From positions 6,601,001 to 6,665,000 of the forward strand of contig NZ_CP118615.1 of assembly GCF_028993575.1 (NCBI RefSeq): DNA of 64,000 bases. The letters are read 5' to 3'. The position numbers and the translations under genes are program-made. Numbering within the stretch: the first letter of the stretch is position 1; each line of letters opens with the position of its first letter. Under the pieces are notes generated by a model. That model ran no database searches. It saw only the letters and a program-made list of their open reading frames with translations, and was not told the origin of the DNA. The DNA comes from Micromonospora cathayae (GTDB lineage Bacteria; Actinomycetota; Actinomycetes; Mycobacteriales; Micromonosporaceae). Of the stretch, positions 17,161 through 27,064 are shown one piece after another.

Positions 17161-17192
17161 GCGGCCGGTGCACCGTGATGTGCACCGGCCGC
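17161..17192 (+). terminator. Hairpin terminator after murA
   Basis: Thirteen-base perfect stem (17161-17173 with 17180-17192) and loop CGTGAT, no U-tract, ending 12 bases before the next gene's -10. Confidence 0.75.
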
Positions 17193-17203
17193 TCGCGTTT
17201 GGC

Positions 17204-17209
17204 TACCCT
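17204..17209 (+). promoter_or_regulatory. -10 element of a leaderless start (DUF3043 gene)
   Basis: TACCCT with seven bases before the GTG at 17217 and no ribosome site. Confidence 0.55.
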
Positions 17210-17216
17210 TCACCTC

Positions 17217-17810
17217 GTGCCTTCGCTGTTTCGCCGCAAGTCCACCGCCACCGTCGACGAGCCCGTCACCGAGGTGACGACGGACGAGACGTCCACGCGC
17301 CCCCGGGGCTACACGCCGGCCAAGGGGCGCGAGACCCCGAAGCGTCCGGTGGCCGGCCGGCGCCCACCCTCGGCGGTCAAGCCGTTGAGCAAGGAGGAGT
17401 CGAAGGAGCGGCGGCGACAGTTGCGCGCCGAGGCTGCGGCGGAGTTCCGCCGGGAGGGCGGCCCCCGGGACCGGGGGCCGGAGCGGCTGCTCGCGCGGAA
17501 CGTGGTCGACTCCCGGCGTACCGTGGGCACCTGGTTCTTCGGTGGCGCGCTGATCGTGCTGATCGGCTCGTCGGCGGCGATGCCGCCCACCGTCCGGCTG
17601 GTGTCCAACCTGCTCTGGGCGGCCCTGGCGATCGGTGTGGTGATCGATTCGGTGCTGATCTCCCGGAAGATCAAGAAGCTGGTCCGGGAGCGTTACCCGA
17701 ACACCGGCCAGCGGATGGGCTCGCTCTACCTGTACGCGATCATGCGGTCGATCACCTTCCGCCGGATGCGTGCCCCCGCTCCCCGGGTGAACCTGGGCGA
17801 CCCGGTCTGA
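17217..17810 (+). CDS. DUF3043 membrane protein
   Basis: A 197-residue protein of the actinobacterial DUF3043 family (M. tuberculosis Rv2206 type). The N-terminal 90 residues are charged and hydrophilic (KEESKERRRQLRAEAAAEFRR-like, likely helical), followed by two close membrane segments at about 105-125 and 130-150 and a basic C-terminal tail. This suggests a cytoplasmic helical domain tethered to the membrane; the function is unknown. The GTG start is preferred over the upstream ATGs because it follows a TACCCT element by seven bases. It is convergent with the ABC transporter genes, ten bases apart. Confidence 0.85.
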   Translation: MPSLFRRKSTATVDEPVTEVTTDETSTRPRGYTPAKGRETPKRPVAGRRPPSAVKPLSKEESKERRRQLRAEAAAEFRREGGPRDRGPERLLARNVVDSRRTVGTWFFGGALIVLIGSSAAMPPTVRLVSNLLWAALAIGVVIDSVLISRKIKKLVRERYPNTGQRMGSLYLYAIMRSITFRRMRAPAPRVNLGDPV

Positions 17811-17820
17811 GCGCAGCCTT

Positions 17821-18831
17821 TCAGGCGGTCCGGGCCGCCGGGCCCGGCCTCCTCGGTCCGGGTACGTCCGGCTCGGCCCGGTACATCCGGGCGACCACGT
17901 CCTCGATGTCCGGTTCGACGATGGAGATGTCGCGCAGGGTGGCCAGCCCGGCCAGCCCGGCGACCACCTCGGCCGCGCTCGCCGTCTCCAACGCGTAGAC
18001 CAGCCGGTGCCCGTCGGCCTCGGTGCGCAGCAACGGCGCGCCCGGCGGGGCCGGCGGCTCGGGCAGCGCCACGTCCAGTTCGGCGACGACCAGCCGGCGC
18101 GAACCGTACCGGTCGTGCAGGGCGGCGATGGTGCCGTCGTGCACCACCCGACCGTGGTCGATGACCACGAGCCGGGCGCAGAGCCGCTCGATGTCGGCCA
18201 GGTCGTGGGTGGTGAGCACCAGGGTGGTGTCGCCGGTACGCCCCAGCTCGGCGAGGAAACCCCGGACGGCCTGCCGGCTCACCACGTCCAGCCCGATGGT
18301 CGGCTCGTCCAGGAACAGCACCTGTGGGCCGTGCAGCAGGGCGGCGGTCAGCTCGCCGCGCATCCGCTGCCCGAGCGAGAGCTGGCGGACCGGGATGTCC
18401 AGGAAGGCGTCCAGATCGAGCAGGTCGCGGCAGCGGCGCAGCCGGGCCCCGTGGTCGCCGGCCGGCACCCGGTAGACGTGCCGTAGCAGGTCGAACGAGT
18501 CGCGCAGCGGAAGATCCCACCACAGTTGCGACCGCTGACCGAACACCACGCCGATGTGCCGGGCCAGCCGGGTCCGTCGGGCCACCGGCGGCAGGCCGCA
18601 GACGCGCACCTCGCCGCCGGACGGGGTGAGCACCCCGGTCAGCATCTTCAGGGTGGTGGACTTGCCGGCCCCGTTCGGGCCGATGTAGCCGAGCATCTCG
18701 CCGCGCCGCACCACCAGGTCGACGCCGTCGACGGCGGTCACCACCCGCTTGTGCCGGCGCAGCCGGCCGGCCTTCACCCGGATGGTGAACTCCTTGCGCA
18801 GCCCGTGCGCCTCGATGACGTTCCCGCTCAT
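17821..18831 (-). CDS. ABC transporter ATP-binding protein (COG4586 type)
   Basis: ATPase of an ABC-2 exporter. The 336-residue product has Walker A GPNGAGKST (about residue 52), the signature LSLGQRMRGE, Walker B VLFLDEPTIGLD and the switch His in LTTHD. The inserted segment RVKAGRLRRHKRVVTAVDGVD cut to its start (RVKAGRLRRHK) before Walker A, and a C-terminal domain of about 100 residues, are typical of the COG4586 class that pairs with two ABC-2 (Pfam ABC2_membrane_6-like) permeases. It overlaps the preceding permease gene by four bases. The substrate is not known; such systems often export small hydrophobic compounds. Confidence 0.93.
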   Translation of the reverse strand: MSGNVIEAHGLRKEFTIRVKAGRLRRHKRVVTAVDGVDLVVRRGEMLGYIGPNGAGKSTTLKMLTGVLTPSGGEVRVCGLPPVARRTRLARHIGVVFGQRSQLWWDLPLRDSFDLLRHVYRVPAGDHGARLRRCRDLLDLDAFLDIPVRQLSLGQRMRGELTAALLHGPQVLFLDEPTIGLDVVSRQAVRGFLAELGRTGDTTLVLTTHDLADIERLCARLVVIDHGRVVHDGTIAALHDRYGSRRLVVAELDVALPEPPAPPGAPLLRTEADGHRLVYALETASAAEVVAGLAGLATLRDISIVEPDIEDVVARMYRAEPDVPGPRRPGPAARTA

Positions 18832-19643
18832 GATCCTGTACTCCGGTAGTGTCGGACGCCGGTCCGCCAGGCCACGGCGGCGAGCGCGGCGGCGAGCAGC
18901 GCGATGCCCGGTGAGGTCCAGCCCACCCAGGCCGGCAGGCCGAGCGGGTCGGTCCGGCCGAGCAGCGCCAGCGCCGGCTGGTAGCTGACGAAGGCGAAGC
19001 CCAGCCCGTACGCGAAGACCGCGCGGAACCAGCCGCCGAAGACCGTCACCGGGTACGAGGTGAAGTCCCGCCCGCCGTAGGTGACCGAGTTCGCCAGCTC
19101 GCCCGACTCGACCCAGTAGAACGAGACGGTGGCGGTGGCGACGAAGACCGCGCCGAAGAAGACCACCCCGGCCACCGGGGCGAGCACCACCAGCACCGCC
19201 CGGCCCGGCGTCCAGTCCAGGTCGGCGGTGCCGACCGCCACCACCAGCACGACCAGCCCGAACAGCGACCGGGACACCTTGCGCAGCGGCAGGTCCATCA
19301 GCAGCAGTTGCGGCAACGCGCCCAGCGGACGCAGCAGCACCGCGTCGAACAGGCCGGTCCGGACGTACCGGGGCAGCCGTTCGATGTTGCCGACCAGCAG
19401 GTCGGCGGTGGCGAACGAGCAGGCCGACAGGGCGACCATCACCAGCACCTCACGCAGGGTGAAACCGCCGAGTTCGCGGGTGACGCCGAACAGCACGAAC
19501 ACGGTGAGCACGTCGAAGACCACGGCCCCGACGTTGCCGACCAGGTCCACCACGAACGACACCCGGTACGCGGTCTGCGAGCGGGCCTGCGCGCCGAGCA
19601 GCGCCCGGTACGCGCCGAGGGCGGTGCCGGCCGGTTCAGCCAC
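18828..19643 (-). CDS. ABC-2 permease (ABC2_membrane_6 type), second subunit
   Basis: Integral membrane permease subunit of the exporter, 271 residues, six predicted membrane segments. The family's feature is the stretch after segment two, RLPRYVRTGLFDAVLLRPL, with near matches in the neighbouring permease (ELADRVRTGDVVGDLLRPV). The two permeases are distant homologues and probably form a heterodimer. The stop overlaps the ATPase start (18828-18831), and its own start overlaps the upstream permease's stop by eight bases, so all three genes are one operon. Confidence 0.9.
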   Translation of the reverse strand: MAEPAGTALGAYRALLGAQARSQTAYRVSFVVDLVGNVGAVVFDVLTVFVLFGVTRELGGFTLREVLVMVALSACSFATADLLVGNIERLPRYVRTGLFDAVLLRPLGALPQLLLMDLPLRKVSRSLFGLVVLVVAVGTADLDWTPGRAVLVVLAPVAGVVFFGAVFVATATVSFYWVESGELANSVTYGGRDFTSYPVTVFGGWFRAVFAYGLGFAFVSYQPALALLGRTDPLGLPAWVGWTSPGIALLAAALAAVAWRTGVRHYRSTGS

Positions 19644-20487
19644 CCTGCACCACCAGCCGGCGCTCGGCGCGGCGCTGCACCACCCGGCATCCCGCCAGCA
19701 CCACCGCCACCCAGCACGCCTGCCCCCCGACCAGCGCGAACTGCACCGCCGGCGGGTCCACCTCGACCAGTACGTCGAGCGGGGCCTGGAACAGACCCGG
19801 GAACGGGGTGAGAATCCACAATGCCTGGTACAGCCCCTCCGGCAGGAAACGCAGCGGGAAGTACAGGCCGGCCAGCACGCCCGAGCTGAGCGTCCACAGG
19901 ATCATCGGACCACGGACGTCGTGCAGCCAGTAGGCGGTGGCGTTGACCAGGTACCGACAGCCGAAGCAGAGCACCACGGCGAGGACCACCGAGAGCGGGA
20001 AGAGCACGGCGGTGGACCAGCGGTGCGGCAGGTACACGTCGAAGAAGACCGGACCGACCAGCACCGGCGGGAGCAGCCGGGCCAGCACCGCGTACCCGGC
20101 CCGCCCCAGGTCGGCGGCGAGGTAGCTGGTCACCGGGTGGACCGGGCGGAGCAGGTCACCCACCACGTCGCCGGTGCGGACCCGGTCGGCCAGCTCGGTC
20201 CAGCCCCACAGCAGCACCACCGCGAGCAGGCCCTGCCCCATCCAGACGAAGGTGGCCAGCCGGGCCGGGTCGTAGCCGGCGACCGTCCCGGCCCCGGCGG
20301 CCACGGCGAGCAGCAGGTAGCACCTGAGGAACCCGAAGACGGTGTTGGTGACCACTCCGGCCACCGCAGCCTGCCGATATGTGGCGTACCGCCGGAAACC
20401 CGATCCGGCTATCGCGGCAAATGTCCGAAACCATAGGATAACGTTTGGGTGCGGAGCCGGTCCCACAGTGGCGGTGACGGAGCCCAC
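19636..20487 (-). CDS. ABC-2 permease (ABC2_membrane_6 type), first subunit
   Basis: First gene of the exporter operon; 283 residues from the GTG at 20485-20487, which follows AAGGAGGG by about nine bases. It has six predicted membrane segments and the conserved RVRTGDVVGDLLRPVHPVTS loop (cut here to RVRTGDVVGDLLRPV). The frame is open 28 codons further upstream but without a better start. The gene is divergent from the 1766-residue WG-repeat protein. It probably pairs with the next permease and the COG4586-type ATPase to move an unknown substrate. Confidence 0.88.
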   Translation of the reverse strand: MGSVTATVGPAPHPNVILWFRTFAAIAGSGFRRYATYRQAAVAGVVTNTVFGFLRCYLLLAVAAGAGTVAGYDPARLATFVWMGQGLLAVVLLWGWTELADRVRTGDVVGDLLRPVHPVTSYLAADLGRAGYAVLARLLPPVLVGPVFFDVYLPHRWSTAVLFPLSVVLAVVLCFGCRYLVNATAYWLHDVRGPMILWTLSSGVLAGLYFPLRFLPEGLYQALWILTPFPGLFQAPLDVLVEVDPPAVQFALVGGQACWVAVVLAGCRVVQRRAERRLVVQGG

Positions 20488-20648
20488 GCCGTTACCCTCC
20501 TTCCGCAGCCACGCAGTGCCGGACCGGGCGACTCTACCGACGCGCCGGGCAGCCAGCGCGAGAATTTCCAACGAGGTGACACCGCCGTGAGCGACCGACG
20601 CGATCCGGCCCCCCGGGCGCGGCGCGCGGGCGGCCCAGAGGTCACCAC

Positions 20649-23600
20649 GTGAGCGGGTACGACCGGTGGCGCGACCCCGGCGAACCGTCCTGGATGGTCG
20701 AACCGACCACCGAATGGCACCCCCAGTTCCCCGGGCAGCGCTACCCCGGCGACATCGGCATCCAGCAGGTCACGCCCCGCAGTTCCCGGGGCCGGGCCAC
20801 CGCCACCGGCCGAGCCGAGGTCGTCCCGCTGGTCCCGGTCGACCCGGACGGCACCTACCGGGGCCGGCGCGGCTGGGACGACCACGGCGGCGACCCAGAC
20901 GACCACGGACACCAGACGTGGTACGACCGCCACGGCGGGTCGGAACAGCAGCACCGCGGCGACGCTCGACACTCCCCCACCGACCCGTACGCCCGGCTGG
21001 CCGACCGGACGGACCGGCCACGTGACCCGCGTCCGGCCGGGCCGCCACCGCCGGCCGACCCCTGGCGCGGCGGCGCTCCCGCCCCCGCCGACACCTGGCA
21101 CACCCCGCCCGGACGGCCGGTCGACCGGGACCCCGGACCGGAGTGGGAGCAGGGCGGCCGGCACGGTGGCCGTCCGCGCCCCGAGACCAGCGGACGTACG
21201 TTCCCAGAGACCGGCGGACGTACGTTCCCAGAGACCGGCGGACGTTCACACTCCGAGACCGGTGGACGGACATACCCCGAGGCCGGTGGACGGACCACCC
21301 CCGCCGGCCACGGTCGGTCGTACCCGCCGGTGTCACCCGCACCGGCCCCGGGCCGCGGCTGGATCTCCGAGCCGGAGGAGCACCGCCCGGCAGCCGGCCA
21401 CCACCGGCACGGCGTACCGGAGGAGAGGCCGACCTCCCCGGCGGGCCGGTACGGCCCCCGGCCGCACGAGCCGGCACCCGGCCGCTACCGCGAGGACGAC
21501 TGGGCCGGGCAGCGGCCCGGCACCGGCTGGGAGGTGCCGCGCGACCCGCACACCCCGGCGGACCGGTACGACCACCCGACCGACAGCCGGCCGCACCGGC
21601 CGCAGCAGCCACAGTCACAGTCGCCGAACCGGCCCGGGCCGCAGCCGAACCGGCCCGGGCCGCAGCCGAACCTGCCGTGGCCGGCGACCCGGGACACCGG
21701 CCCCGCCACCCAACCCTGGACCGGCCGACGCGACGACCCGCAGTCGGTGACCAGCCGGCACGACGAACCCCAGTCCTGGACCGGGCGACGCGACGAACCC
21801 CAGTCCTGGACCGGCCGGCACGACGACCCGCAGTCCTGGACCGGGCGGAGCGCCGATCCGCCCACCCAGCCGAGGCGGCCGGCCGACCCGGCACCGCCGA
21901 CCCACCCGACGCCGCCGCACCAGCACGTCGACCGGGACGACCGCACCGGCACGTCGCCGTACCAGCGGTGGGCCCCCACCCCTGACAGCGTCCACCGGCA
22001 GCCGGGCCAGTGGCAGCCCCGTCCTCCCGAGAGCCAGTGGCCCGCCCAGCCTGCGGAGACCACCGGGCGGGACGCCTACCGCCCCCGGCCGCCCTCGACC
22101 CGCGACGACACCACCCACGCCGGTCCCGGCTGGTCCACAGACGCCGACGAGCACCCGCGTACCCACCCGCAGTCAGGGTGGGCCCCGGATCGGGAGGAAC
22201 CAACCCGGCACGGAACGTACCGGGACCAGCACCCACCGACCGGGCGGACCGGCGTACCGCCCCGGCCGGCCACGGACTGGGAGTTCCGACCGGCGGCGCA
22301 GTACCCCGTCGGCCCGCCCCTGCCGGACGAGGACCGCCTGACGGCCGACGACTTCCGACCGGTCGACGACTTCCGACCGCGCGGACCTCGTCCGCCGGCC
22401 GAGCCAGCAACGACCGCCCCACCGGTCGAGCCCGCAGCTCCGCCGGTCGAGCCAGAGACGACCCTCGCACCGGCCGAATCCGCAGCCAAACCGGTCGCGC
22501 CGGGGACGACCGCCCCACCGGCCGAACCAGCAGCTCCACCGGTCGCGTCCGACGGAGCGGTCCCACCGGCCGTGCCAGAGACGACCGTCCCACCGGCCGC
22601 CCAGGCGACCGCCGCCGTACCTCCCGTCCCGGCCGGTCCACCACCGGTCGCCGACGATGTCACCGGGCCGGAGGGTCCCGCCGTCCCCGATGACCAGGGT
22701 GTCCACGCCGCTGTCCGCCCCCGTCCCGGGCCGGAGAACCTCGCTCCCCAGGTGCCGGACGTCACCGGCGACGACCGTGCGGGCCAGCGGCACATCTCGC
22801 CGGCAGCGGACGACACGGGGCCGGTGGTGGATCTCGACCGCCCCGGAACGGTCCGGGACGACGACCACCCGGGCCCGGGGCCGGACGCGCAGGATGCGTC
22901 GCCACCGGATGACCAGAACGCCGATCAGCCACCGGTCGCCGTACCCGTGGATCCGGTCACCGGCCGGGACACCGCGACGTCGCCAGCCCCGGCCGCGCCG
23001 GACGGCGACCCGACGGTCAGAGCGCACGGCGACCCGAACGCCGCGTCGGACGGCAACCCGACGGTGACCGTGGTCGCCGAACCGACGACGGATGACGGCC
23101 CGGTACCTGGGCCGGACGCCGAACCGACGGCGGCGGCCAGCACGCAGGTGCCGACTACCAAGGCAGACGACGGACCGGTGTCCGACGCGGACGGGTTGCC
23201 CCGCGAGAGCGAACAGGCGGCATCCGGCCCGGACGAACGACCGGCGTCCGGCGTGGAGGAACCACCAACGTTCGGCACCGACGGGCCATCGACGTCCGAG
23301 GAGCACGGTTCCCTGACGCCCGGTGCGGAGAAGAGCGAGCCGGCACCGATCGTCGCCACCTGGCACGAGGGCCTACCGGTAGCGCGGGTGTCTCCTGACG
23401 GGCCCACCCTGGCCGACCCGCCCGAGGTACCCACCCCGGCGGCTGCCAGCCCCTTCAGCGGGACGGTGACGCTCGACTGGATACCCGCCGCCGCAGCGGC
23501 GACGGAGCAGGTGCCGCAGCCGGTCACGTCGCCGACGGTTCCTGACGACACCTCGACGGAGCCCGCCGCAGAGCCTGTTCCGGTGGCGGTGTCCGACAGC

Positions 23601-25949
23601 CTGGACGGGGTAGGTCCCCCCACCGTCGTCGCGGCGCACGGCGAAGCCCCCGGCCCGGGGCCAGCCGCAGCGCCGCCGTCGGCCACCGCACCGTCGACCC
23701 CGGCACCTCCGGTTGCCACGCCGCCGACCGAGCAGCCGCCGCCGAGCGACGAGAAGCCCGCGACCGCACAGCCGCCGCCGAGCGACGAGAAGCCCGCGAC
23801 CGCGCAGCAGCCGTCCACCGACGAGAAGTCGCAAGTCGACGGTAAGCCCTCGGCCGAGGGGGGACCGCAGGCCGACGGTAAGCCCTCGACCGAGCGGGAA
23901 CCGCAGGCCGGGCAGCCCGCCGCCAGTGAGCAGCCGCCGGGCGACGCGGACGGCCCCGACGTGCCGCCGGCCGGGGAACCGACTCCCGGTGGGGAGTCGG
24001 CCGAGAACCTGGCGGTCGGTCCCGTGACGTCCGGGCCCCTGACGTCCGGAGGTGTGGAGGCCGGCCGGTCCGGTCTGGCGGGTACCCGACCGGAGCCGGC
24101 TCCGCAGCCCTCCATGGCCGTCACCGCCCAGGTCAGCCCTGCCCCGTCGAAGCCGACCCCGCCCGACCCCACGGCCGTCACCGCCCAGGTCAGCCCCGTC
24201 CCGTCGGAGCCGTCACCGCCGGCCCCCACGGCAGCCGGCCGGGTCGTCCCGACGCCCGAGCGGTCCGCCGCCCCGGTGACCATTGCGGCGGACGATCCGG
24301 CCGGGGCGGACGCCTGGTTCCGGCCGAAGCAGCGAGCCGTACCGCCCTCGTCCGAGCCGACCCCGGAACAGGACACGAGGGCCTCCGGCACCCCGTCGGA
24401 GCCGCTCGCCTCGGCCACGCCGACGCCACCGACCAGCCGGCCCGTCTCGACGCCACCGGCCCCGCCGGACTTCCGGCCCGTCTCGGCACCGCCGGCCTTC
24501 CCCGTGTCCGCACCGCCGGCCCGGCCGGTCTCCGGGCCGCCGGGCCAAGAAGCCGGCTCCCACCAGGGCGGACAGGTCCCGGGCGCACCGGTGCCCGGCG
24601 CAGACCTCCCGGTACGACCGTGGCCTGGACCCGCCGGCGCCGCGCAGCCGGACCCGGAGCAGTTGCTCACCGCGTACCGCTGGCGGTTGCACCCGCAGAC
24701 GCTGCGTGAGGTGGTCGACGACCCGGACGGACTGCGGACCGTCCGGGCCGGCCTGACCGACAAGCTGGACAGCGCGGTCGACAACCGGTCCCGGGCCCGG
24801 CTGCTCAGCCTGCGGGCGGTGGTCTCCCGGCTGCTCGGTGACCTGGACGACGCTCTCGACGACGGACGGCTCGCCCTCACCTACGCCGAGGCGACGGGTG
24901 AACTGCGGCGAACCGCGCTGGTGCAGGCCAGACTGGCCCGGGTGCTCCAGTGGCGCGGCGAGTACGCCGAGGCGGACCGGTTGCTGGCTCGGGCGAACTC
25001 GCCGGAGCTACCGGACCGGCTGCGGGCCACCCTGCACGAGCACTTCGCCCGCTCGTGCCACGAGCAGGGCCGGCTCGTCGAGGCCTGCCAGCATTTCGAG
25101 CTGGCGCTGAACCTGCGTCGGGGCGAGGACCGGGAACTGATCGCCCGTACCGAGGTGGCGCTGGACGCGGTCCTCGCGAGAATCGAGCGGGACGGTTTCG
25201 GGCCGCTCCCCCGGCACCGCGACGAGATCCTCCAGACCGACCGGCCGCCGGTGCCCAGCCTCGACGAGGAAAGCGGACACTGGGGGTACGCCGACGCCGC
25301 CGGTGAGCTGGCCGTCGCCGCCCGGTACGCCGAGGTGCAGCCGTTCCGCGAGGGGGTCGCCTGGGTACGCCGCCCGGACGTCGACGGTTGGGAGCTGATC
25401 GACGCCACCGGCACGACCCTGATCGAACCGTCCTACCTGGCGGTCCGGTCGTTCTCCGACGGCCTGGCCTGGGTCTCCCGGGACGGGTCCGGTGGCTGGC
25501 TGGCGGTCGACACGGCGGACCGGGTGGTCGTCGCGGCGGCCTTCGACGACGTACGCCCGTTCCGGGGCGGTGTGGCGGCGGTGCGGGTGGCCGGCGGCTG
25601 GGGTGCGGTGGACCACTCGGGACAGTTGGTGGTGCCGCCCCGGTACGACGGGTTCACCACACCGCTGGCCGACGGCCGGTACGTCGACGGGTTCACCGAG
25701 GAGGGGCTGGCGGTGGTGGACCTCGGCGGTCGACGTGGCGTACTGGACCGGTCCGGTCGGATGCTGGTCCCGCCGACCCACTCCGCGCTGGTGATCCATC
25801 CGGTGGCGTTCCTGGTCCGGGACGGTGCGGGCCGGTGGGGCGCGTTGGACCGCCGGGGTGACCCGCTGATCGAGCCGGCGCACGGCAGCCGCGCCCGGGT
25901 GGCGGCCGAGATCGACCGGCTGCTGGCGGACGCCAACCCGCTGCTCTGA
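20649..25949 (+). CDS. Giant low-complexity protein with C-terminal helical repeats and WG repeats
   Basis: A 1766-residue protein. Residues 1 to about 1330 are intrinsically disordered, rich in Pro, Asp, Arg, Gly and Thr. They carry several internal repeats: ETGGRTFP units at about 178-215, NRPGPQP twice near 325, DEPQSWTGR units at about 360-400, and PPPSDEKPATAQ units near 1040. From about 1333 a helical region (TPR-like, QARLARVLQWRGEYAEADRL) is followed from about 1540 by beta-rich WG/KWG-type repeats such as EGVAWVRR, DGLAWVSR, GGWGAVDHSG and GRWGALDRRG. No signal peptide or membrane segment is present. The GTG start has GAGG eight bases upstream. Function is unknown; WG repeats and TPRs suggest a protein-binding scaffold. 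Confidence 0.85.
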   Translation: MSGYDRWRDPGEPSWMVEPTTEWHPQFPGQRYPGDIGIQQVTPRSSRGRATATGRAEVVPLVPVDPDGTYRGRRGWDDHGGDPDDHGHQTWYDRHGGSEQQHRGDARHSPTDPYARLADRTDRPRDPRPAGPPPPADPWRGGAPAPADTWHTPPGRPVDRDPGPEWEQGGRHGGRPRPETSGRTFPETGGRTFPETGGRSHSETGGRTYPEAGGRTTPAGHGRSYPPVSPAPAPGRGWISEPEEHRPAAGHHRHGVPEERPTSPAGRYGPRPHEPAPGRYREDDWAGQRPGTGWEVPRDPHTPADRYDHPTDSRPHRPQQPQSQSPNRPGPQPNRPGPQPNLPWPATRDTGPATQPWTGRRDDPQSVTSRHDEPQSWTGRRDEPQSWTGRHDDPQSWTGRSADPPTQPRRPADPAPPTHPTPPHQHVDRDDRTGTSPYQRWAPTPDSVHRQPGQWQPRPPESQWPAQPAETTGRDAYRPRPPSTRDDTTHAGPGWSTDADEHPRTHPQSGWAPDREEPTRHGTYRDQHPPTGRTGVPPRPATDWEFRPAAQYPVGPPLPDEDRLTADDFRPVDDFRPRGPRPPAEPATTAPPVEPAAPPVEPETTLAPAESAAKPVAPGTTAPPAEPAAPPVASDGAVPPAVPETTVPPAAQATAAVPPVPAGPPPVADDVTGPEGPAVPDDQGVHAAVRPRPGPENLAPQVPDVTGDDRAGQRHISPAADDTGPVVDLDRPGTVRDDDHPGPGPDAQDASPPDDQNADQPPVAVPVDPVTGRDTATSPAPAAPDGDPTVRAHGDPNAASDGNPTVTVVAEPTTDDGPVPGPDAEPTAAASTQVPTTKADDGPVSDADGLPRESEQAASGPDERPASGVEEPPTFGTDGPSTSEEHGSLTPGAEKSEPAPIVATWHEGLPVARVSPDGPTLADPPEVPTPAAASPFSGTVTLDWIPAAAAATEQVPQPVTSPTVPDDTSTEPAAEPVPVAVSDSLDGVGPPTVVAAHGEAPGPGPAAAPPSATAPSTPAPPVATPPTEQPPPSDEKPATAQPPPSDEKPATAQQPSTDEKSQVDGKPSAEGGPQADGKPSTEREPQAGQPAASEQPPGDADGPDVPPAGEPTPGGESAENLAVGPVTSGPLTSGGVEAGRSGLAGTRPEPAPQPSMAVTAQVSPAPSKPTPPDPTAVTAQVSPVPSEPSPPAPTAAGRVVPTPERSAAPVTIAADDPAGADAWFRPKQRAVPPSSEPTPEQDTRASGTPSEPLASATPTPPTSRPVSTPPAPPDFRPVSAPPAFPVSAPPARPVSGPPGQEAGSHQGGQVPGAPVPGADLPVRPWPGPAGAAQPDPEQLLTAYRWRLHPQTLREVVDDPDGLRTVRAGLTDKLDSAVDNRSRARLLSLRAVVSRLLGDLDDALDDGRLALTYAEATGELRRTALVQARLARVLQWRGEYAEADRLLARANSPELPDRLRATLHEHFARSCHEQGRLVEACQHFELALNLRRGEDRELIARTEVALDAVLARIERDGFGPLPRHRDEILQTDRPPVPSLDEESGHWGYADAAGELAVAARYAEVQPFREGVAWVRRPDVDGWELIDATGTTLIEPSYLAVRSFSDGLAWVSRDGSGGWLAVDTADRVVVAAAFDDVRPFRGGVAAVRVAGGWGAVDHSGQLVVPPRYDGFTTPLADGRYVDGFTEEGLAVVDLGGRRGVLDRSGRMLVPPTHSALVIHPVAFLVRDGAGRWGALDRRGDPLIEPAHGSRARVAAEIDRLLADANPLL

Positions 25950-26047
25950 CCGCCATCGGCAACACGCCCGGCACCGCCACCGGCGTGCCGCCGGGCGGAG
26001 CCGCCGGGCCGGTCGGGGCGTGCCGGGTGGCCGGTCGGCGCGCGGGC

Positions 26048-26053
26048 TAGGGT
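26048..26053 (+). promoter_or_regulatory. -10 element of a leaderless start (aldo/keto reductase)
   Basis: TAGGGT with six bases before the ATG at 26060. Confidence 0.5.
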
Positions 26054-26059
26054 CGAGGA

Positions 26060-27058
26060 ATGGAATTCCGACACCTGGGCCGCTCGGGCCTGCTGGTCAG
26101 CGAGATCTCGTACGGCAACTGGATCACCCACGGGTCGCAGGTCGAGGAGGACGCGGCGCTGGCCTGCGTCCGGGCCGCCCTCGACGTGGGCATCACCACC
26201 TTCGACACCGCCGACGTGTACGCCGGCACCCGGGCCGAGGAGGTCCTCGGCCGGGCGCTCAGCGGCGAACGCCGGGAGGGGCTGGAGATCTTCACGAAGG
26301 TCTTCTGGCCGACCGGGCCGGGCCGCAACGACCGGGGTCTGTCCCGCAAGCACATCATGGAGTCGATCAACGGTTCGCTGCGCCGGCTACGGACCGACTA
26401 CGTGGACCTCTACCAGGCCCACCGGTACGACTACAGCACGCCGCTGGAGGAGACGATGGAGGCGTTCGCCGACATCGTGCACTCCGGCAAGGCGCACTAC
26501 ATCGGCGTCTCCGAGTGGAAGGCGTCGCAGATCCGCGAGGCCCACCAGCTCGCCCGCGAGCTGCGCATCCCGCTGGTCTCCAACCAGCCGCAGTACTCGA
26601 TGCTGTGGCGGGTGATCGAGGCCGAGGTGGTCCCCACCAGCGAGGAGCTGGGCGTGGGCCAGATCGTCTGGTCGCCGATGGCGCAGGGCGTGCTGTCCGG
26701 CAAGTACCTGCCGGGGCAGCCGCCGCCGGCCGGTTCCCGGGCCACCGACGAGAAGTCGGGCGCGACGTTCATCGCCAAGTTCCTCACCGACGAGGTGCTC
26801 GGCACCGTGCAGCGGCTCAAGCCGCTCGCCGAGCAGGCCGGGCTGAGCATGGCCCAGCTCTCGATCGCCTGGGTGCTGCAGAACCCGAACGTCTCCTCGG
26901 CGATCGTCGGCGCGTCCCGCCCGGAGCAGGTGCACGACAACGTCAAGGCGGCCGGCGTGAAGCTCGAAGCCGACCTGCTCAAGGCCATCGACGAGATCGT
27001 CAACCCGATCGTCGAGCGGGACCCGGCCAAGACCGAGAGCCCGGCGCAGCGGCCGTGA
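26060..27058 (+). CDS. Aldo/keto reductase (Kv-beta/AKR6-like)
   Basis: NADPH-dependent reductase of the aldo/keto reductase superfamily, cytoplasmic (beta/alpha)8 barrel. The 332-residue product has the catalytic Asp49 and Tyr54 in FDTADVYAG, the Lys of IFTKVFW and the His-type fourth residue region in YQAHRYD. The C-terminal cofactor-binding segment is SSAIVGASRPEQVHDN. The sequence LGRSGLLVSEISYGNW at the start resembles potassium-channel beta-subunit-type reductases. The natural substrate cannot be told. It stands alone, between the WG-repeat gene and a convergent protease gene, with a strong hairpin at its 3' end. Confidence 0.92.
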   Translation: MEFRHLGRSGLLVSEISYGNWITHGSQVEEDAALACVRAALDVGITTFDTADVYAGTRAEEVLGRALSGERREGLEIFTKVFWPTGPGRNDRGLSRKHIMESINGSLRRLRTDYVDLYQAHRYDYSTPLEETMEAFADIVHSGKAHYIGVSEWKASQIREAHQLARELRIPLVSNQPQYSMLWRVIEAEVVPTSEELGVGQIVWSPMAQGVLSGKYLPGQPPPAGSRATDEKSGATFIAKFLTDEVLGTVQRLKPLAEQAGLSMAQLSIAWVLQNPNVSSAIVGASRPEQVHDNVKAAGVKLEADLLKAIDEIVNPIVERDPAKTESPAQRP

Positions 27059-27064
27059 GGCGTA

